In this document: piece by piece, positions 1 to 11,612 of the stretch
How positions within the stretch are numbered: position 1 is the stretch's first letter
How the letters are laid out: the number at the start of each line of letters is the position of its first letter
DNA from: Megamerina dolium
Lineage: Eukaryota; Arthropoda; Insecta; Diptera; Megamerinidae
NCBI GenBank assembly: GCA_963854835.1
Contig: OY978529.1
Coordinates: 6,544,501 to 6,608,500 of the forward strand
Direction: 5' to 3'
DNA: 64,000 bases
Position numbers and translations under genes: made by a program
The notes under the pieces: model-generated
Seen by the model: the letters and a program-made list of their open reading frames with translations, nothing else
What the model was told of the DNA's origin: nothing
Database searches by the model: none

Positions 1-1440
1 TTGTTTGATAGGATAGCTAAAAGTAACGTATGTATATATTGTATATGTTTCTTGGCCCAAAATGGGTTATGAATGTGGCTATGTTGTTGGTAGTGGTGGT
101 GGTGTCGTGTCGTTATACCTTTTTATGGCTTATTTGCCGTTTGGTAATTTCATGATATTCTCCATCTTACCTTCACTCTTCTTTATGATTATAAAGACAT
201 TTCAAAATGCACGCGTGTATATGGGCGAGTGAGTGTATGAGTGGAATATAGCTACAAAACCATACTTATGCAAATGAATTTATTATTTTTTTATTTGTTG
301 TTGTTGTTGTTATTATTATTATTCTTATTTAACATATTTTGCATTTTATAAATATAACACCTTTTTGCTTTTAACTTTAAATCTCAAAGGATTACAATGA
401 TATACTATATGTGTGGTAGCACATGTACAACTTGTATACACTGGGAGTGAAGAACAGGGGGGGGGGGGGGCAAATTTTTTAAATTGAAATAACAATGTTC
501 ATTTCATTTTCATTTCATATCATATTAAAAAAAATATATATATTTTTTCCATTTTTTGCGCTGATGAAAAATGTCAGTATATATTTAAATTATGAAATAC
601 ACAATTCTTGTTGTATCCTTGATGTTATTGGCACACATGCATATACCATATATAGTGGAAATGTGTGCTAGTGTGGTTATGTGCTCATATTATTCTGCTG
701 TTATTATGCTTATTATGAGAAAAAAAAAAAAAAACAGAAAATAATCATAATAATATGAAAAAATTATAATTTATATTGGTTAACCTTATTAAAAAAGAAG
801 TGATGAGTTTACATAATATTAAATATTATTGTATTATTATTATTATTATTATTAGTATATTATCCTGTTAAATGTGATTTATATTGAATGCGGATTCTCA
901 CATTCTCTCACTCGCTCTTTTTGCTTTCTCTTGCTCTTTACACAAGACTGTCTTACATATCACAGGCACATGAAATTCTAACAAGGTTTTGTCCACCAGA
1001 TTGATGTATATATTTATAAATAGAGGGTAAATATATTTAGGGAAAATACTAGCGCAGAACAAATCAATGGGTGTCGATCATACAATACACCACACTAGAG
1101 GCAATTCCTGCTCTCTTAAAGGGTCTTTTGTCGATTTTCATGTGTTTCATGTGTGAGTTCATTTTCTAGAAGAACCCTGAAGTAATCTGCAAGCACTTAT
1201 AACCATAGCAAATATATGTATTATAGAAAAGTTCATTTGATTCTTCTTCTTCTCCTTATTGTTGTCATACAGCAATATCAGTAGACGTATACACACATAC
1301 ACATACTCGTGTAGTCAATCACTATGACGACAGAGAGAGAGAAGAAACAATCAAATGAATTTTCACCGAACGTAAAATGTAGCATCATAGAAATTTTATA
1401 CTACATAATTCTTAAATGCTTTATACATAGATATGTACTA
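1..1440. other. Noncoding A+T-rich DNA with simple repeats
   Basis: No reading frame with gene-like composition is visible. The stretch holds a 14-base G tract at about 457-470, short ATT repeats near 838-855 and a GA tract near 1330. I see no splice-site-bounded exon or recognisable protein. Confidence 0.7.
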
Positions 1441-2120
1441 AAGGTGTATGACTTGCCGACGTAAGGTATGATAAAAAAGGGAATAAAAACCAATCGATGC
1501 TTGATCGAGTAAGTCGTAATCCGACATACTATTTGAAATGATCTTGCTGAATTTTTTGAATCGGCCCGTTCGAGTAGTTTGCTACCCGAACGAGTGCTCT
1601 TATAGTCGCGCTCGCAGTAATTCGCCTGGCGGCTATAAGTAGTTATTGCTTTAAGCGTGCCTGTCTGTATTCGATCGCTCTCCTAAAGTAGTCGCCTGCG
1701 AGCCATCGACTCTGCCCGGGGTCATTTTGACCAACCGCATATACCAGGAGCAACCATCCGAAACCCCATTGGTTGGTCCTATATATTGCTATAAAGGTCT
1801 ACCTATTCTAGGTATCAGGCCAGGTAGACTTCTGCTGAGGCGGATCTGTCAGATAACTGATTCACTAAGGTGCGACAAGGTGGCACTGGTCAATCCTATA
1901 AATCCTCATTGTATAAGTAAGGTTAGTTATTCCATTTAGGCGTAGAATAAGAAATTGAATTTGTATTGAAAAATTGTTTAAAGAGAGAAAGAAAGGAAAA
2001 TAAATAAAAATACAACAAATTAGTAGTAGTTTCATTAGTACCGAGACGAACACTCTTCCAGTGCCGGTGAAGTCATTGCCAATAGGCAATCGTGAGGAAT
2101 TTGGTCCTCATCCTACAACA
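1441..2120. repeat. GC-richer block, possible solo LTR or retroelement remnant
   Basis: This block is clearly richer in G+C than its flanks. It contains TATA-like stretches (CTATATATTGCTATAAAGG, near 1780), a run of CpG-rich unique sequence around 1560-1720, and ends near a TTTGGTCCTCATCC motif. That motif resembles sequence found just after the left LTR in BEL/Pao-type elements (recalled, not checked). No TG...CA boundaries or target-site duplication could be fixed, so the LTR reading is an inference. The open frame at 1727-1939 is short and unrecognised. Confidence 0.3.
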
Positions 2121-2885
2121 AGAGTTTTTTACGCTGCTCTCTTATTTGACCCTGGCTGACTGAGTAATACCTCAGCTGGGAAACAAAAGGCACGCATTAC
2201 AGCCTTAACAGCGCCCCACAAAAAATAGTATAAAAGCGTTAAATCTAAGCGCCCAGTTGACCATTCCCAAACGTGAAATAAACTGTTCACTGAACTCGCC
2301 TCTCAATTGGGCCATTGTTTCGCGTGCTGTGTGGCATGTGGTACCGTGTTGTTGAAACCACATGTCAGCCAAGTCCAGCTCTTCCATTTTGGCCAAACAA
2401 AAGTTTGTAAACATCGTACGGTAGCGCTCGTCATTCACAGTAACATTGCTGCTTTCGTCGTCTTTAAAAAAGTACGGTCCAATGAAGCCAGCGGCTCATA
2501 ATCCACACCAAATAGTGCATTTTTGAGAATGCATTGGCAGTTCTTGCAATGTTTCTGGCTTCTGGCTGCTCTTCACACCAAACACGGCAATTTTGCTATG
2601 AGCAACTAGAAATGAGCTGCGTCGCTGAACACAATTTTCCAATAAAAAAGTGGATTTTCATCCAACTTTGCCAGCGAGCGCCCATTCACCAAAAGTTAGC
2701 CGTTGTGGTGGTGTGTGTGTGCTGTATTTTAAAAGGTTTTACACCCAAATCCTTCCGCAAAATTTTCTACTTAGTGCAGTAATAGATGCCCAATTACTGC
2801 GAACGGCGCCGAATCGATAATTCACGGTCAACAACAACACTGGCAAACATAGCTGCGAATTTTCCTCTGTCCGCAGTAATGTAAA

Positions 2886-3047
2886 AGAAGAAAACCTAAC
2901 CTCCGGTGGAAAGACAAAGGACTGGAGAACCTGACGGCGCTTGGAATTTCTAAGTGATGCCAGCTAACGAAGAACAGAGATGGCTGGCGAAGCGTGTTAT
3001 ATTCGGCCTAAATCGATATTCGGTTGTTATGGCTACGTAAGTAAGTA
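2886..3047 (+). mobile_element. 5'-truncated non-LTR retrotransposon 3' end nested in rosa
   Basis: The insert translates to the C-terminus of a LINE polyprotein (RWKDKGLENLTALGISKW), closely matching the minus-strand copies at 40575 and 47400, and ends in a short GTAA repeat tail. It is flanked by AGTAATGTAAA at 2875-2885 and 3048-3058, an 11-bp target-site duplication. The uninterrupted rosa sibling reads AATGTAAATTTGG at this site. The length of 162 bp shows strong 5' truncation, usual for LINE insertions. Confidence 0.85.
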
Positions 3048-3200
3048 AGTAATGTAAATTTGGTACGAAATTGAGTCACAAGCTTCCGAATATCCGCCTC
3101 AGATGGTCGCCCAAACTGACCATAAAATGGAAGAAGTGCACGATGCACTTTCTTAACCGATCATGAATTTTGATAATAAAATTCAATAATCTGCAATCGT

Positions 3201-3556
3201 GGGTGCCATAGCTCAGTCGTTAATGTGTTAGCCTTCTGATCTGTAGATCGTAGGGTGAATCCCCGACTGAAGCATAGCAAATTTAATATCAAAAAGATTT
3301 TGCTTTCGAACGGTACCCACCTGTCTGCAAGTAATTGGCAATTCTTCCGGCAGTAACAACTTGTCATGAAAAAGCTTCTAAAAGAACTCTGTGACAAAGC
3401 TCAGAAAAAGTGATGTCACAAGGGTTCTGCCGTTCGGAACCGGCTAAAATAAGCAGGTCGCTTCTAATATTGTCCAAAATTTAACACGCACAACAGTAAT
3501 GGAAAAGAAGCTCGGTGCTTTAAGTGCCACATATTTATTTATTTATTTATTTTTTT
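3201..3556 (+). mobile_element. tRNA-derived SINE, tail type A, full length
   Basis: The first 75 bases are tRNA-like. They start GGGTGCC, have an A-box-like TAGCTCAGTCGTTAA near 3209 and a B-box-like stretch near 3253-3263 that is mutated from the GGTTCAATCC of sister copies. A conserved body of about 230 bp follows, then an end that reads TTTAAGTGCCACAT and an (ATTT)n/T-rich tail. The 12-bp target-site duplication ATCTGCAAKCGT (3189-3200 and 3557-3568, one mismatch) brackets it inside the rosa element. SINEs are transcribed by RNA polymerase III from the internal boxes and mobilised by a partner LINE. The same family occurs at 7318, 16006, 22318/23468, 27036, 27831, 30813, 42198, 53775 and 60585. 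Confidence 0.9.
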
Positions 3557-4136
3557 ATCTGCAAGCGTTGTTCGTTTATAAGTCGATTCATTATTATAGA
3601 CCAAACTGAACATGTTTGACAGTAACATGTTACATGAAAACAGCTGAGCTGCCAAAAACAAATGTTGCCAAAAAGAAAGTTGCTAAAAAATCACCCTGTA
3701 AGTTAAGCTGAAGAGTAATAAAAATTAACTCAAGTCGGTCAGTATATTTGATCGCTTCAGTGACACTCTGTGAACGGTAGCAGTGTCAATTTTGAAATGA
3801 GCTCCTCTAAGAAGTTGAACTAAAAGGTAAGTATGTTCAGAAAAAATTATGAGCAAAAAAAAAAATTAATCATTGCATTTCACAGCTTTTAGATCAAGAA
3901 CAAAATGAGAGATCTATTGAGTGAAACAAATGAATTTGTCTTTAAAATGTACCACCTTAATATATTTTAGGCATCAGAAAACTATAATTGTATGCTTAAT
4001 CATACCCGCCTTATGGGACTTCTGTGCCAATACGCAATGTCATGTTGCTGTATTAAAATACACTTTAATATGCACACTTACAAGCACACAATTTTCATTC
4101 ACATATTTATAAAAGAAAACAAGTATATAATATAAG

Positions 4137-4298
<162 letters not shown>

Positions 4299-6168
4299 CA
4301 AAAATTAACATAAATTCAATAGTAGGTACAATATATATCCCTTAATACAGTACATAAAGCAACAAAAGCCTTGTGAATATCTTCATAACTTCGTTATATG
4401 TAAAATAGTATGACACAAGGAACTGTACTCAAAAATTATAATATGCTCACCCACACACACACACATATACAGAGGATAACATTATATACAGGATGATATG
4501 TAAATTTGTAAAAAATAAAAAAATAAAAAAAATACAACAAAAAATAAAAGAAACAAGTATTTCACAAGTATCATCATCTGAAGCACTTAAATACACGACA
4601 GAGCGGCTTTTTACCGCATTCAAGCCGCTGTACGTGTAACGTATATAAATTTACTTTGAGTTTGGCTGTAGAATAAAGTGTGGAAAAAATGTGTCATTTT
4701 TATGGTTTTTAATTTTATTTCATTTCAAATAATTCTTTCTTCATATACTTCTTCTTCTTATTTCTGATTTTTCTTTCATTCTTCAGTTACATCAAGAAAA
4801 TAATCACATTTTATCGCTACGACAATTCGAATACAAAAAGTGCAAAAAAAAAAACACATTTTATTTATAATAAAATTTTCAAGGCAATTTAAACACACTG
4901 CAATGGATAACAACTGATGTGGCTGAGTAGGAGGTAGGTGGGTAGTTATTTAGCTGTAACACAAGTAGTTGATATTTTATGAGTAGATGTGACATATACT
5001 GTACATTAGGATGGATTAAGTGTAAATAAAGAATTTCTTGATTTGGACCCAGCTTCTTCAATAAATTTTGTATGGGAGACCCCTTAAGGGGCGAAGATAG
5101 GGAGGAAGTATGTTCAAAAAAAATATTGAGAAGAAAATTAGTGGAGATTGGTTGTACATTTCACCACTCTAATTGCGATTCCGACGATTATTTGTCTATA
5201 TCCAAGAGTTTTTACGTTCACCTTGAATGGGTGTCCCCATAAGGCGTGGAGATAAGGGTTAAAATTTAAATTTAAAATTTTTAATTTTGACCCACCTTAC
5301 TAAAAATACATTAATTCAAGGTCGAAAGTACATAATGAAGCATTAGAAAATGATATTTAAATAAAAAAGAGAAAATCTCTTTCATGCGTATGAATAGCAG
5401 AGAGAAAGACATCCTGTCTGAAAATGTATTGGTTTCCTTTTTTTTTGGAAAAATTATCTAAAGAAATATTATGAAAAAGAATATCATTTCTATTGTCAAA
5501 GCAACATCATTCATTCGTTTTAAATGCGAGTAAGTAAGTGTGTTCTCGAACACAAATAATGTAGTGGAAATAGGAAGTGAACGTAACAGCGGCAGTAGGA
5601 GAGTCATATTGTAGAAGCAGCAGCAATATTTTCTCTTACCACCGTCCTTCTCACAATCTCACTCTATCGAATTTACACATTGCCTCTCTTTCTTTGTGTA
5701 CTTACAATTTAGTCTTTTTAATAAATCCTCATTTTGAGAATAATTTAATTTTAACAATGGACAAGGACAATGAAAATGTTGCTTTTTTATAAAAAAAAAC
5801 AACACACACACACACACACATACACACATATGTGACTACACACGGTGGAAAAACCAGAGAATAATGTAAAAAGAAATAAAGTATAAAATGAAAGTTGATG
5901 TGATGAGATGTGACAAGTTGGATGAGTGAGTCAGTGCGTCGGTGAGTGTTAGTAACAAGCAACCAGTCAGCTATTCAGTCAACTAAACAATAAGAGAAGA
6001 AAGCATACAACACACGATTATATAATGATGATGATGATGATGATGATGATGATAATAATAATAACGATGTTGCTGATGGTGCTCTAGCAACAACAATAAC
6101 AACCTCAAGTGCAATCAATTTAGCTAAAAAGGACTTGAAACCATTAGTTACACTCATACATCTCCACC

Positions 6169-6170
<2 letters not shown>

Positions 6171-6209
<39 letters not shown>
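6171..6209. repeat. (CA)n microsatellite
   Basis: About 19 uninterrupted CA units. Confidence 0.95.
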
Positions 6210-6212
<3 letters not shown>

Positions 6213-6739
6213 CACAAATAAATTTCCACACGTCATACACCATTACACGTTCTACTATACAACATAATATACATGTGTATGTTTATATACATTATATATG
6301 TTTGTATACAATGAATCCATATGTAATCGTATACATATGAGCATCCTATACCTAAATTGAAGTACACTGAAAATATTTTATATGAAAATGTATTGTAAAA
6401 CTATAGTCGCAATTGAAATTGAAATTTTATGCAGAATTTTTCTCTTTTATCTGTTGTTGTAACTTCTTCTATGAGAGTAATTGTATTTTATGACTTTGAC
6501 AAAGACAAATTGAAGGATGAAAATAAATTTGGATTATTTTTTGGTACGAAAGATGTTGGGGAATTTTTTTCTATCAAGTTAAAATGGTAACCCTAAAGTT
6601 AGTACTGTCAAAAGCACTACTTTTCATGACGTCACTTGATCACTTGATATGTGATCGTGCAAAAAAACCGCACGGTAAGTAATATTGAGTTTTTTTTTTT
6701 TAAGAGGTAGATTAGGACTTGTAGCTTCTTATTATTAGA

Positions 6740-8030
6740 GGGCTGTATTGTACTGCGACCCTAGATCTATTGTGCACCTACCTGTGCACCTAGGTCTATC
6801 CTACCCTAATGGACTTTAGCAGATTTTCCGGTATTAGAAATTCCCCAAAGTTTTTCTTTCTTGTGTGCATAAGAGCTGGGCACGATCCCAACACATATTT
6901 TGCAGTTTCATTCTCCTCCCTGCAATGTCGGCAGGTTTCATCCGAAAAGATTCCCAGTTTCGTTAGGTGATAATTCAGCCTGCAGTGTCGTGTCAATGAT
7001 CCCGTGATGATTCTTATATTATTCTTATTTAAACTGATACATTCCTCAAGTCGTTTTAGGTTATAGGTCTCTAAAAGTGTCTTGGATTGGGACAATCCTG
7101 ATAGATTTTCCCAGTATGATTGTCTTTCGGATTCTTCACTGCTTTTAATGAGCATAGATAAAGCTCCTTTGCCCAGACCACAGAAGGGTTCTGGGCCTAC
7201 AAAGGGTATTGCTGCTCCCTTCCAGGCAAGCCTATCCACTAGGTCATTGCCTCCAACTCCAATATGTCCTGGAACCTAGAGGACCCATAATTGGTTTTTT
7301 TTCACCAAGTTTATTCAGGGTGCCGTAGCTTAGTGGTTAGTGTGTTCGCCTTCTGATCTGTAGGTCGTGGTTCAATCCCCGGCTGAAGCATAACAAATTT
7401 AATAACGATAAGCTTTTTCTTTCGGACGGTACCCACCTGTCGGCAAGCAATTGGCAATTCTTCCGACAGTAACAACTTGCCATGAAAAAGCTTCTTAAAG
7501 AACTCTGTGACAAAGCTCAGAAAAAGTGATGTCACAAGGGTTCTGCCGTTCGGACCCGGCTAAAATAAGTAGGTCCCTTCTAATATTGTCCAAAATTTAA
7601 GAGGCTCAACAGTAATGGAAGAGAAGCTCGGCCAATTCAGCTTGTCACGACATTCCCACAACAGTTTTGATTTCACCTGGTTAGAGTTCAGTGCCTTGAT
7701 AGCAGTCTGACTGTCTGTCAGGATTGCAAACCTTCTGTTCCGCAATTGGCGCAAGATGTTGAAGTGGGCACACCTGTCAATAGCGTATATTTCCACTTGA
7801 AAGACAGTAGTCCAAGTATTTTATCCTCTGGCCTATCACTCCTGCTCCGGCCCCTTCATTAGTCAATGAGCCGTCCGTAAACCATGTTATCATGTTCTGG
7901 TTTATCCCGTATGTTTTAGATATACCTTTCCATTTGTTTTTATTACTGAGCTCTGTTTGGAATCGCTTTGTAAAGCTGAATTCCATATGCTTTGAGTCCC
8001 TCGGCATTCCGATATCAAGATATTCTTTTT
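6740..8030 (-). pseudogene. Non-LTR retrotransposon RNase H and C-terminal region (R1/Jockey-like), broken
   Basis: Read on the minus strand, three collinear pieces make an RNase H domain. WFTDGSLTNEGAGAG near 7850-7890 carries the first acidic residue. ILTDSQTAIKAL near 7690-7730 carries the DSQ aspartate. PGHIGVGGNDLVDRLAWKGA near 7220-7275 carries the final motif. A C-terminal region follows with SLTRHCRLNYHLTKLG and a CRHCREENE...CPAL cysteine/histidine motif, ending near 6796. The domain would remove RNA from the cDNA hybrid during target-primed reverse transcription. Frameshifts separate the pieces, the codon before VPGH is a stop, and a SINE interrupts the frame at 7318-7632. Confidence 0.8.
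7318..7632 (+). mobile_element. tRNA-derived SINE inserted in the LINE RNase H domain, no 3' tail
   Basis: The head begins GGGTGCCGTAGC; the A box lies near 7326-7336 and the B box GGTTCAATCC at 7369-7378. The body matches the copy at 3201 and stops after GAAGCTCGGCC, the point where the two SINE tail types diverge. The interrupted RNase H frame rejoins as RDKLN-KLGEK if the SINE is removed. ATTCA is repeated on both sides (just before 7318 and just after 7632), giving a probable short target-site duplication. Confidence 0.85.
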
Positions 8031-8260
8031 TTTAGAATAGCATATTTCTTGCCTGGTCCGCTATTAACAGCAGTCATTGTCATTTACAAACTGCTATCCA
8101 GAACCGGTTATAAGCCACTCGAATACCCGGTTGTGAACCAGATTATAAAAATGGCATTTACCATTTTGATGGCACCAGAATGTTGTCACTGCATTGCATG
8201 TGCATTTGCTTAAAATTTAATTTTTGGAAATATTAGACTTAAAATAGTTCATTGATTTAA

Positions 8261-8699
8261 TATCTTGATTTGTTAATAAACCTACTAATATCATCTATTT
8301 TTGTTTTAGCGATGTCATCCATTACGAATTTTCCTAGCATTCTATGATGCAGCGTGCCCAGACTTGGGCACTCGTATACAAAATGGAAAACCGTTTACCT
8401 GGTCCCTTCCTGATCGCAGTTTCGGCATCTGTCATTCTGGGGGCATCACATCCTTTCGGCGTGGTCCCCCATCGACCAGTGTCCGGTTATTGTTGATGTT
8501 ATTCTGAAAATGTTTGTTCTTGGCTTCCTTTTTAATTCGTATGTTCTTGACTTATCGTATTTTGGCCAAATTTGCTTGCTTATTTTGAAGGTACCAGTTT
8601 TTTCCCAACTGTTCTCTGCCTGCTTCTTAAACTTAAGGTGGAGCTATCTTTTAACGGCGCTGAGGGGGCATCCGACGCCTACCGACTCGGATTCGCTGA
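8261..8699 (-). pseudogene. Non-LTR retrotransposon C-terminal fragment
   Basis: On the minus strand the frame near 8325-8440 reads CRNCDQEGT, then, after one stop codon, VFHFVYECPSLGTLHHRMLG. This is the cysteine/histidine motif and downstream region typical of R1/I-like LINE C-termini. It differs from the neighbouring copy at 6740-8030, so it is a separate element. The boundary with the mariner fragment on its right falls near 8700. The plus-strand open frame at 8510 runs from this fragment into the mariner and is an accidental fusion. Confidence 0.6.
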
Positions 8700-9244
8700 G
8701 AGATTTAAGAGGAGAATCATGTCCAAAGAAGTCGAAGACAGTTCCATCTACAGGCAAGGTTATGGCGTCTGTTTTTTGGGATGCACGTGGGATAATTTTT
8801 ATTGATTATCTTCAAAAAGGAAAAACAATCAACGGCGAGTATTATGCTAATTTGTTGCAGCGTTTAAGCGATGAAATTAAAGAAAAAAGGCCGCATTTGG
8901 CGAGAAGCAAAGTGTTGTTTCATCAAGACAATGCACCAGTTCACACATCCGCTATTGTGATGGCCAAAATCAATGAGTTAAAGCTCGAATTGCTTCAGCA
9001 CGCACCTTATTCGTCAGATTTAGCTCCTTTCGATTGTTTTCTATTTCCAAATTTGAAAAAATGGCTTAGTGGTAGAAGATTTGCCAGCAATGAAGAGGTG
9101 GAGTCTGCGGTAGATGGCTATTTTAATGAGCCAGACAGTTCATACTATAAACAGGGTAACGAAGCTATAGAATATCGCTGGGAAAATTTTCCCAAATTTG
9201 TTGTGTTTTCTTTGTTAGGTCGGGTAGTTCTGGGACCGCCCTCG
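8700..9244 (+). pseudogene. Irritans-type mariner transposase fragment (DD34D), 5'-truncated
   Basis: The frame from about 8762 encodes the C-terminal half of a mariner transposase, including GKVMASVFWDA, the second catalytic aspartate in HQDNAP and the third in SDLAPFDCF, 34 residues later. The N-terminal DNA-binding domains and first catalytic aspartate are absent. The 3' terminal repeat (GGTCGGGTAGTTCTGGGACC) ends at 9244 and is followed by TA. A deletion removed the KCIELKG region and the normal stop, so the frame runs through the terminal repeat to 9247. It is related to the copies at 16952 and 63760. Confidence 0.85.
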
Positions 9245-9246
9245 TA

Positions 9247-9907
9247 AATGTATGAGTTTTAACGGAAGCTGAAGTGAAATACTGAAATTCTATCTTAGAA
9301 TCATTTGTATAAAAGTAGCCCTTTGTCCAAGCTTTCATTGCACTATTGTTGTATGCATTAAATTTGAATATCGTTAGAAATGGTCTACCAATATGAGTTG
9401 CTTTCGGATGGTAAAACTTTTTCGATATAACATTTTTTCCGACTTAATGACAATAAGCTTTGAAATTTTTTTTTCTGTGCACAAGTACCTAGATACATAA
9501 ATACATACACTTAGCATCACATATCAATATATGTGCATATGCATACTATATGCCGTATATATGTTATGTTAGTATGTGTGCATATGGATTGCTTTTGTTC
9601 ACAATATTCCTTTGTATAAAAGCGTTTCACTGACGAAACTTGCCTGCCAACTTGCCTACCTGACTGGGCTGCCTATCAGCTTTCTTTCTAAACACACAAA
9701 CACACACACACACAGAAATACTGACTACGGAAAGTATCAAGGTGTACATGTATGTGTGAGTATATAGTACATATATCGTTCATCATTTGTTGTTTAGTCC
9801 GTTTGTCGTTTGTTATGTGTAACTCTCTCTCTCTCTCTCTCTCTCTCTGTCCCCGCATCACTGTCACTTTGTGGCTAAGTAAGCATCTACTAAACATGGT
9901 AAATGCT

Positions 9908-9940
<33 letters not shown>

Positions 9941-11426
9941 CTGAATGCCTATTGTCACTTGGTTTTTTTTTTATTTTACTATGAGTATGTAGTTTGTAAG
10001 CATGTGAATTTCATACATTTTTTATGTCCGTCGTGTGTATATGCGTAGCATTATCATCCGCAGCAGCAGCAGCAGCAAAATCATTGTTATTATCGTTGTG
10101 TTGTCATTTTCAATTTGAAAATGAGTTTTTCACATTTTTCGTTTTTTTTTCTCTTGTTGTTGTTGTTTTTGTTACACTCACTTACTGGTTTCTCTCTCAT
10201 ACTCATCCTCTTTCATCCTGTTACTCACAAAAACACACACACTCACTCACTTACTGGTATTGTCTCCCTATACTATATCTGTATATAATGTTGTTCATGA
10301 GTTTTATTTTGTGTTTATTTTTTTCTCTTTTTTGTATTTCGTATTTCATTCGAAAAAGTACCATGAAAAACAATTATTTCATCATTTTCTGATTGTCTGT
10401 AGTCATTCGTAGTTTCCGCCATTATTATCATTCTCATCATCATTGATGTGAGCACTCATATGTCGAAACAAAAGCAAATTATGTTGCGGAACAAAAGAAG
10501 AAAAAAATAAAACCGGTAGAAAAAAAAACCACAAAAAATAACCGTTTTTTTTTTGTTTTTAATAAGACAATGATAAACCATTGGTTATAAAGCTCGTAGT
10601 GAAATGCGTTGTAATCTTTTGAAACCTAAACCCTCTCTATCTTGACATCTCTTTATATTACCTTAGCAATTAGATCAGATTTCAATTGCTTTCAAATTGA
10701 ATTTCTTTGATAAATAAATCATAAACGACGGGTAATTGCTTCAATTTCAAACACAAAATATTGTTTCCATCACACAAACACACAGAATCTGCATGCATCA
10801 ATAACAGCCTTGGTGGCCTTCAAGTATCAACTCTCTCATTCTTAGCATTATATTACTATGTATTTGAATATTATCTAAATCTCGCCCTTCTCATCATCAT
10901 CGTCGTCGTCGTCGTCGTCATTTCCTTCAGCTTTACAGCTACAAAACTCACGCGTACACACACTTAAGTGATTTATAAGATGAATGATAAATGATGATGA
11001 TGCCAACCATCCAACCGACATCACTTCATACTTGTGCTGAGCATGGTACGTATGACAACAGTACTATACTCTAGTACTTTACTCTTTTTAATGTGGTTTT
11101 GTTGTTGTTGTTTTTGTATACCCCCCTTCCCCCCTACATCTCAAAAAACAAAAATGAATTATATTGCATAAATTTTATATGGGGTTATCTTCAATTTATC
11201 TATTGTATTGTTTAAACAAAAATATTATTTATTTGCCATTGTTTTTCGCTTATACGATGTATGTGTGTGTTGCTTTGAAAATGTTGAGCATGATGTTGAG
11301 GGTGAGAGAATTTAATTTAAATTTTATTTGCATTGATAATGCAATCGAGTTCGAAAATAAATTAGATTTTAATAGAAATTTTATATGTTTGTAATAGAAA
11401 AATCTATAAAATTATAACTAATTTAT
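9247..11426. other. Noncoding microsatellite-rich DNA
   Basis: It holds CT repeats near 9824-9848, GT repeats near 9910-9940, CAG units near 10060 and a CGT run near 10899-10918. No gene-like frame or recognisable repeat family is seen. The open frames here are driven by the simple repeats. Confidence 0.7.
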
Positions 11427-11612
11427 TTGAAAGTCACAGTTTCATTGATAAATATATCAATGTGCCGTTTAGCAGAATTTGCAAACGATGAAATTGAAAT
11501 CATTATGGAATTAGACGCTATTGCAGTGAAAGTGGCCGATAAGAAAACGAAAAGTTTTCGAACTAAATATGACGTTATTATTTTCACAGATTGCTCTCAA
11601 ATGAACAGTTGA
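11427..11612 (+). other. Unrecognised short open frame next to the satellite
   Basis: A 61-codon frame ends exactly where the satellite begins. The second part (AEFANDEIEIIMELDAIAVK) has mixed, charged composition unlike the A+T-biased frames nearby, which suggests former coding sequence. I do not recognise it. It could be the remnant of an element whose flank was amplified into the satellite, or it could be chance. Confidence 0.25.

Larger units (their letters stand above)
2197..3698 (-). mobile_element. Rosa-group (DD41D) Tc1/mariner element, truncated, with two nested insertions
   Basis: Minus-strand fragments encode a Tc1/mariner transposase of the same subfamily as the copies at 45326 and 59573. 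The catalytic stretch is at 2205-2438, where the second catalytic aspartate (QQDGAT in siblings) is now histidine (QQHGTT). The right end is a terminal repeat (GCTAAAAAATCACCCTG) followed by a TA duplication at 3699-3700; the left end is missing. Aligning by eye to 45326-46541 shows two interruptions: a LINE 3' end at 2886-3047 and a SINE at 3201-3556, each with its own target-site duplication. The transposase would cut and paste the element in the nucleus; this copy cannot do so. Confidence 0.85.

Noticed and set aside
3201..3275. A functional tRNA gene
   Set aside because: The B box is mutated, the arms do not fold into a canonical cloverleaf by eye, and it is the head of a 356-bp SINE with target duplication.
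8510..9247. A 245-codon open frame as one gene
   Set aside because: Its first third lies over antisense LINE sequence and the rest is a mariner fragment; the join is accidental.
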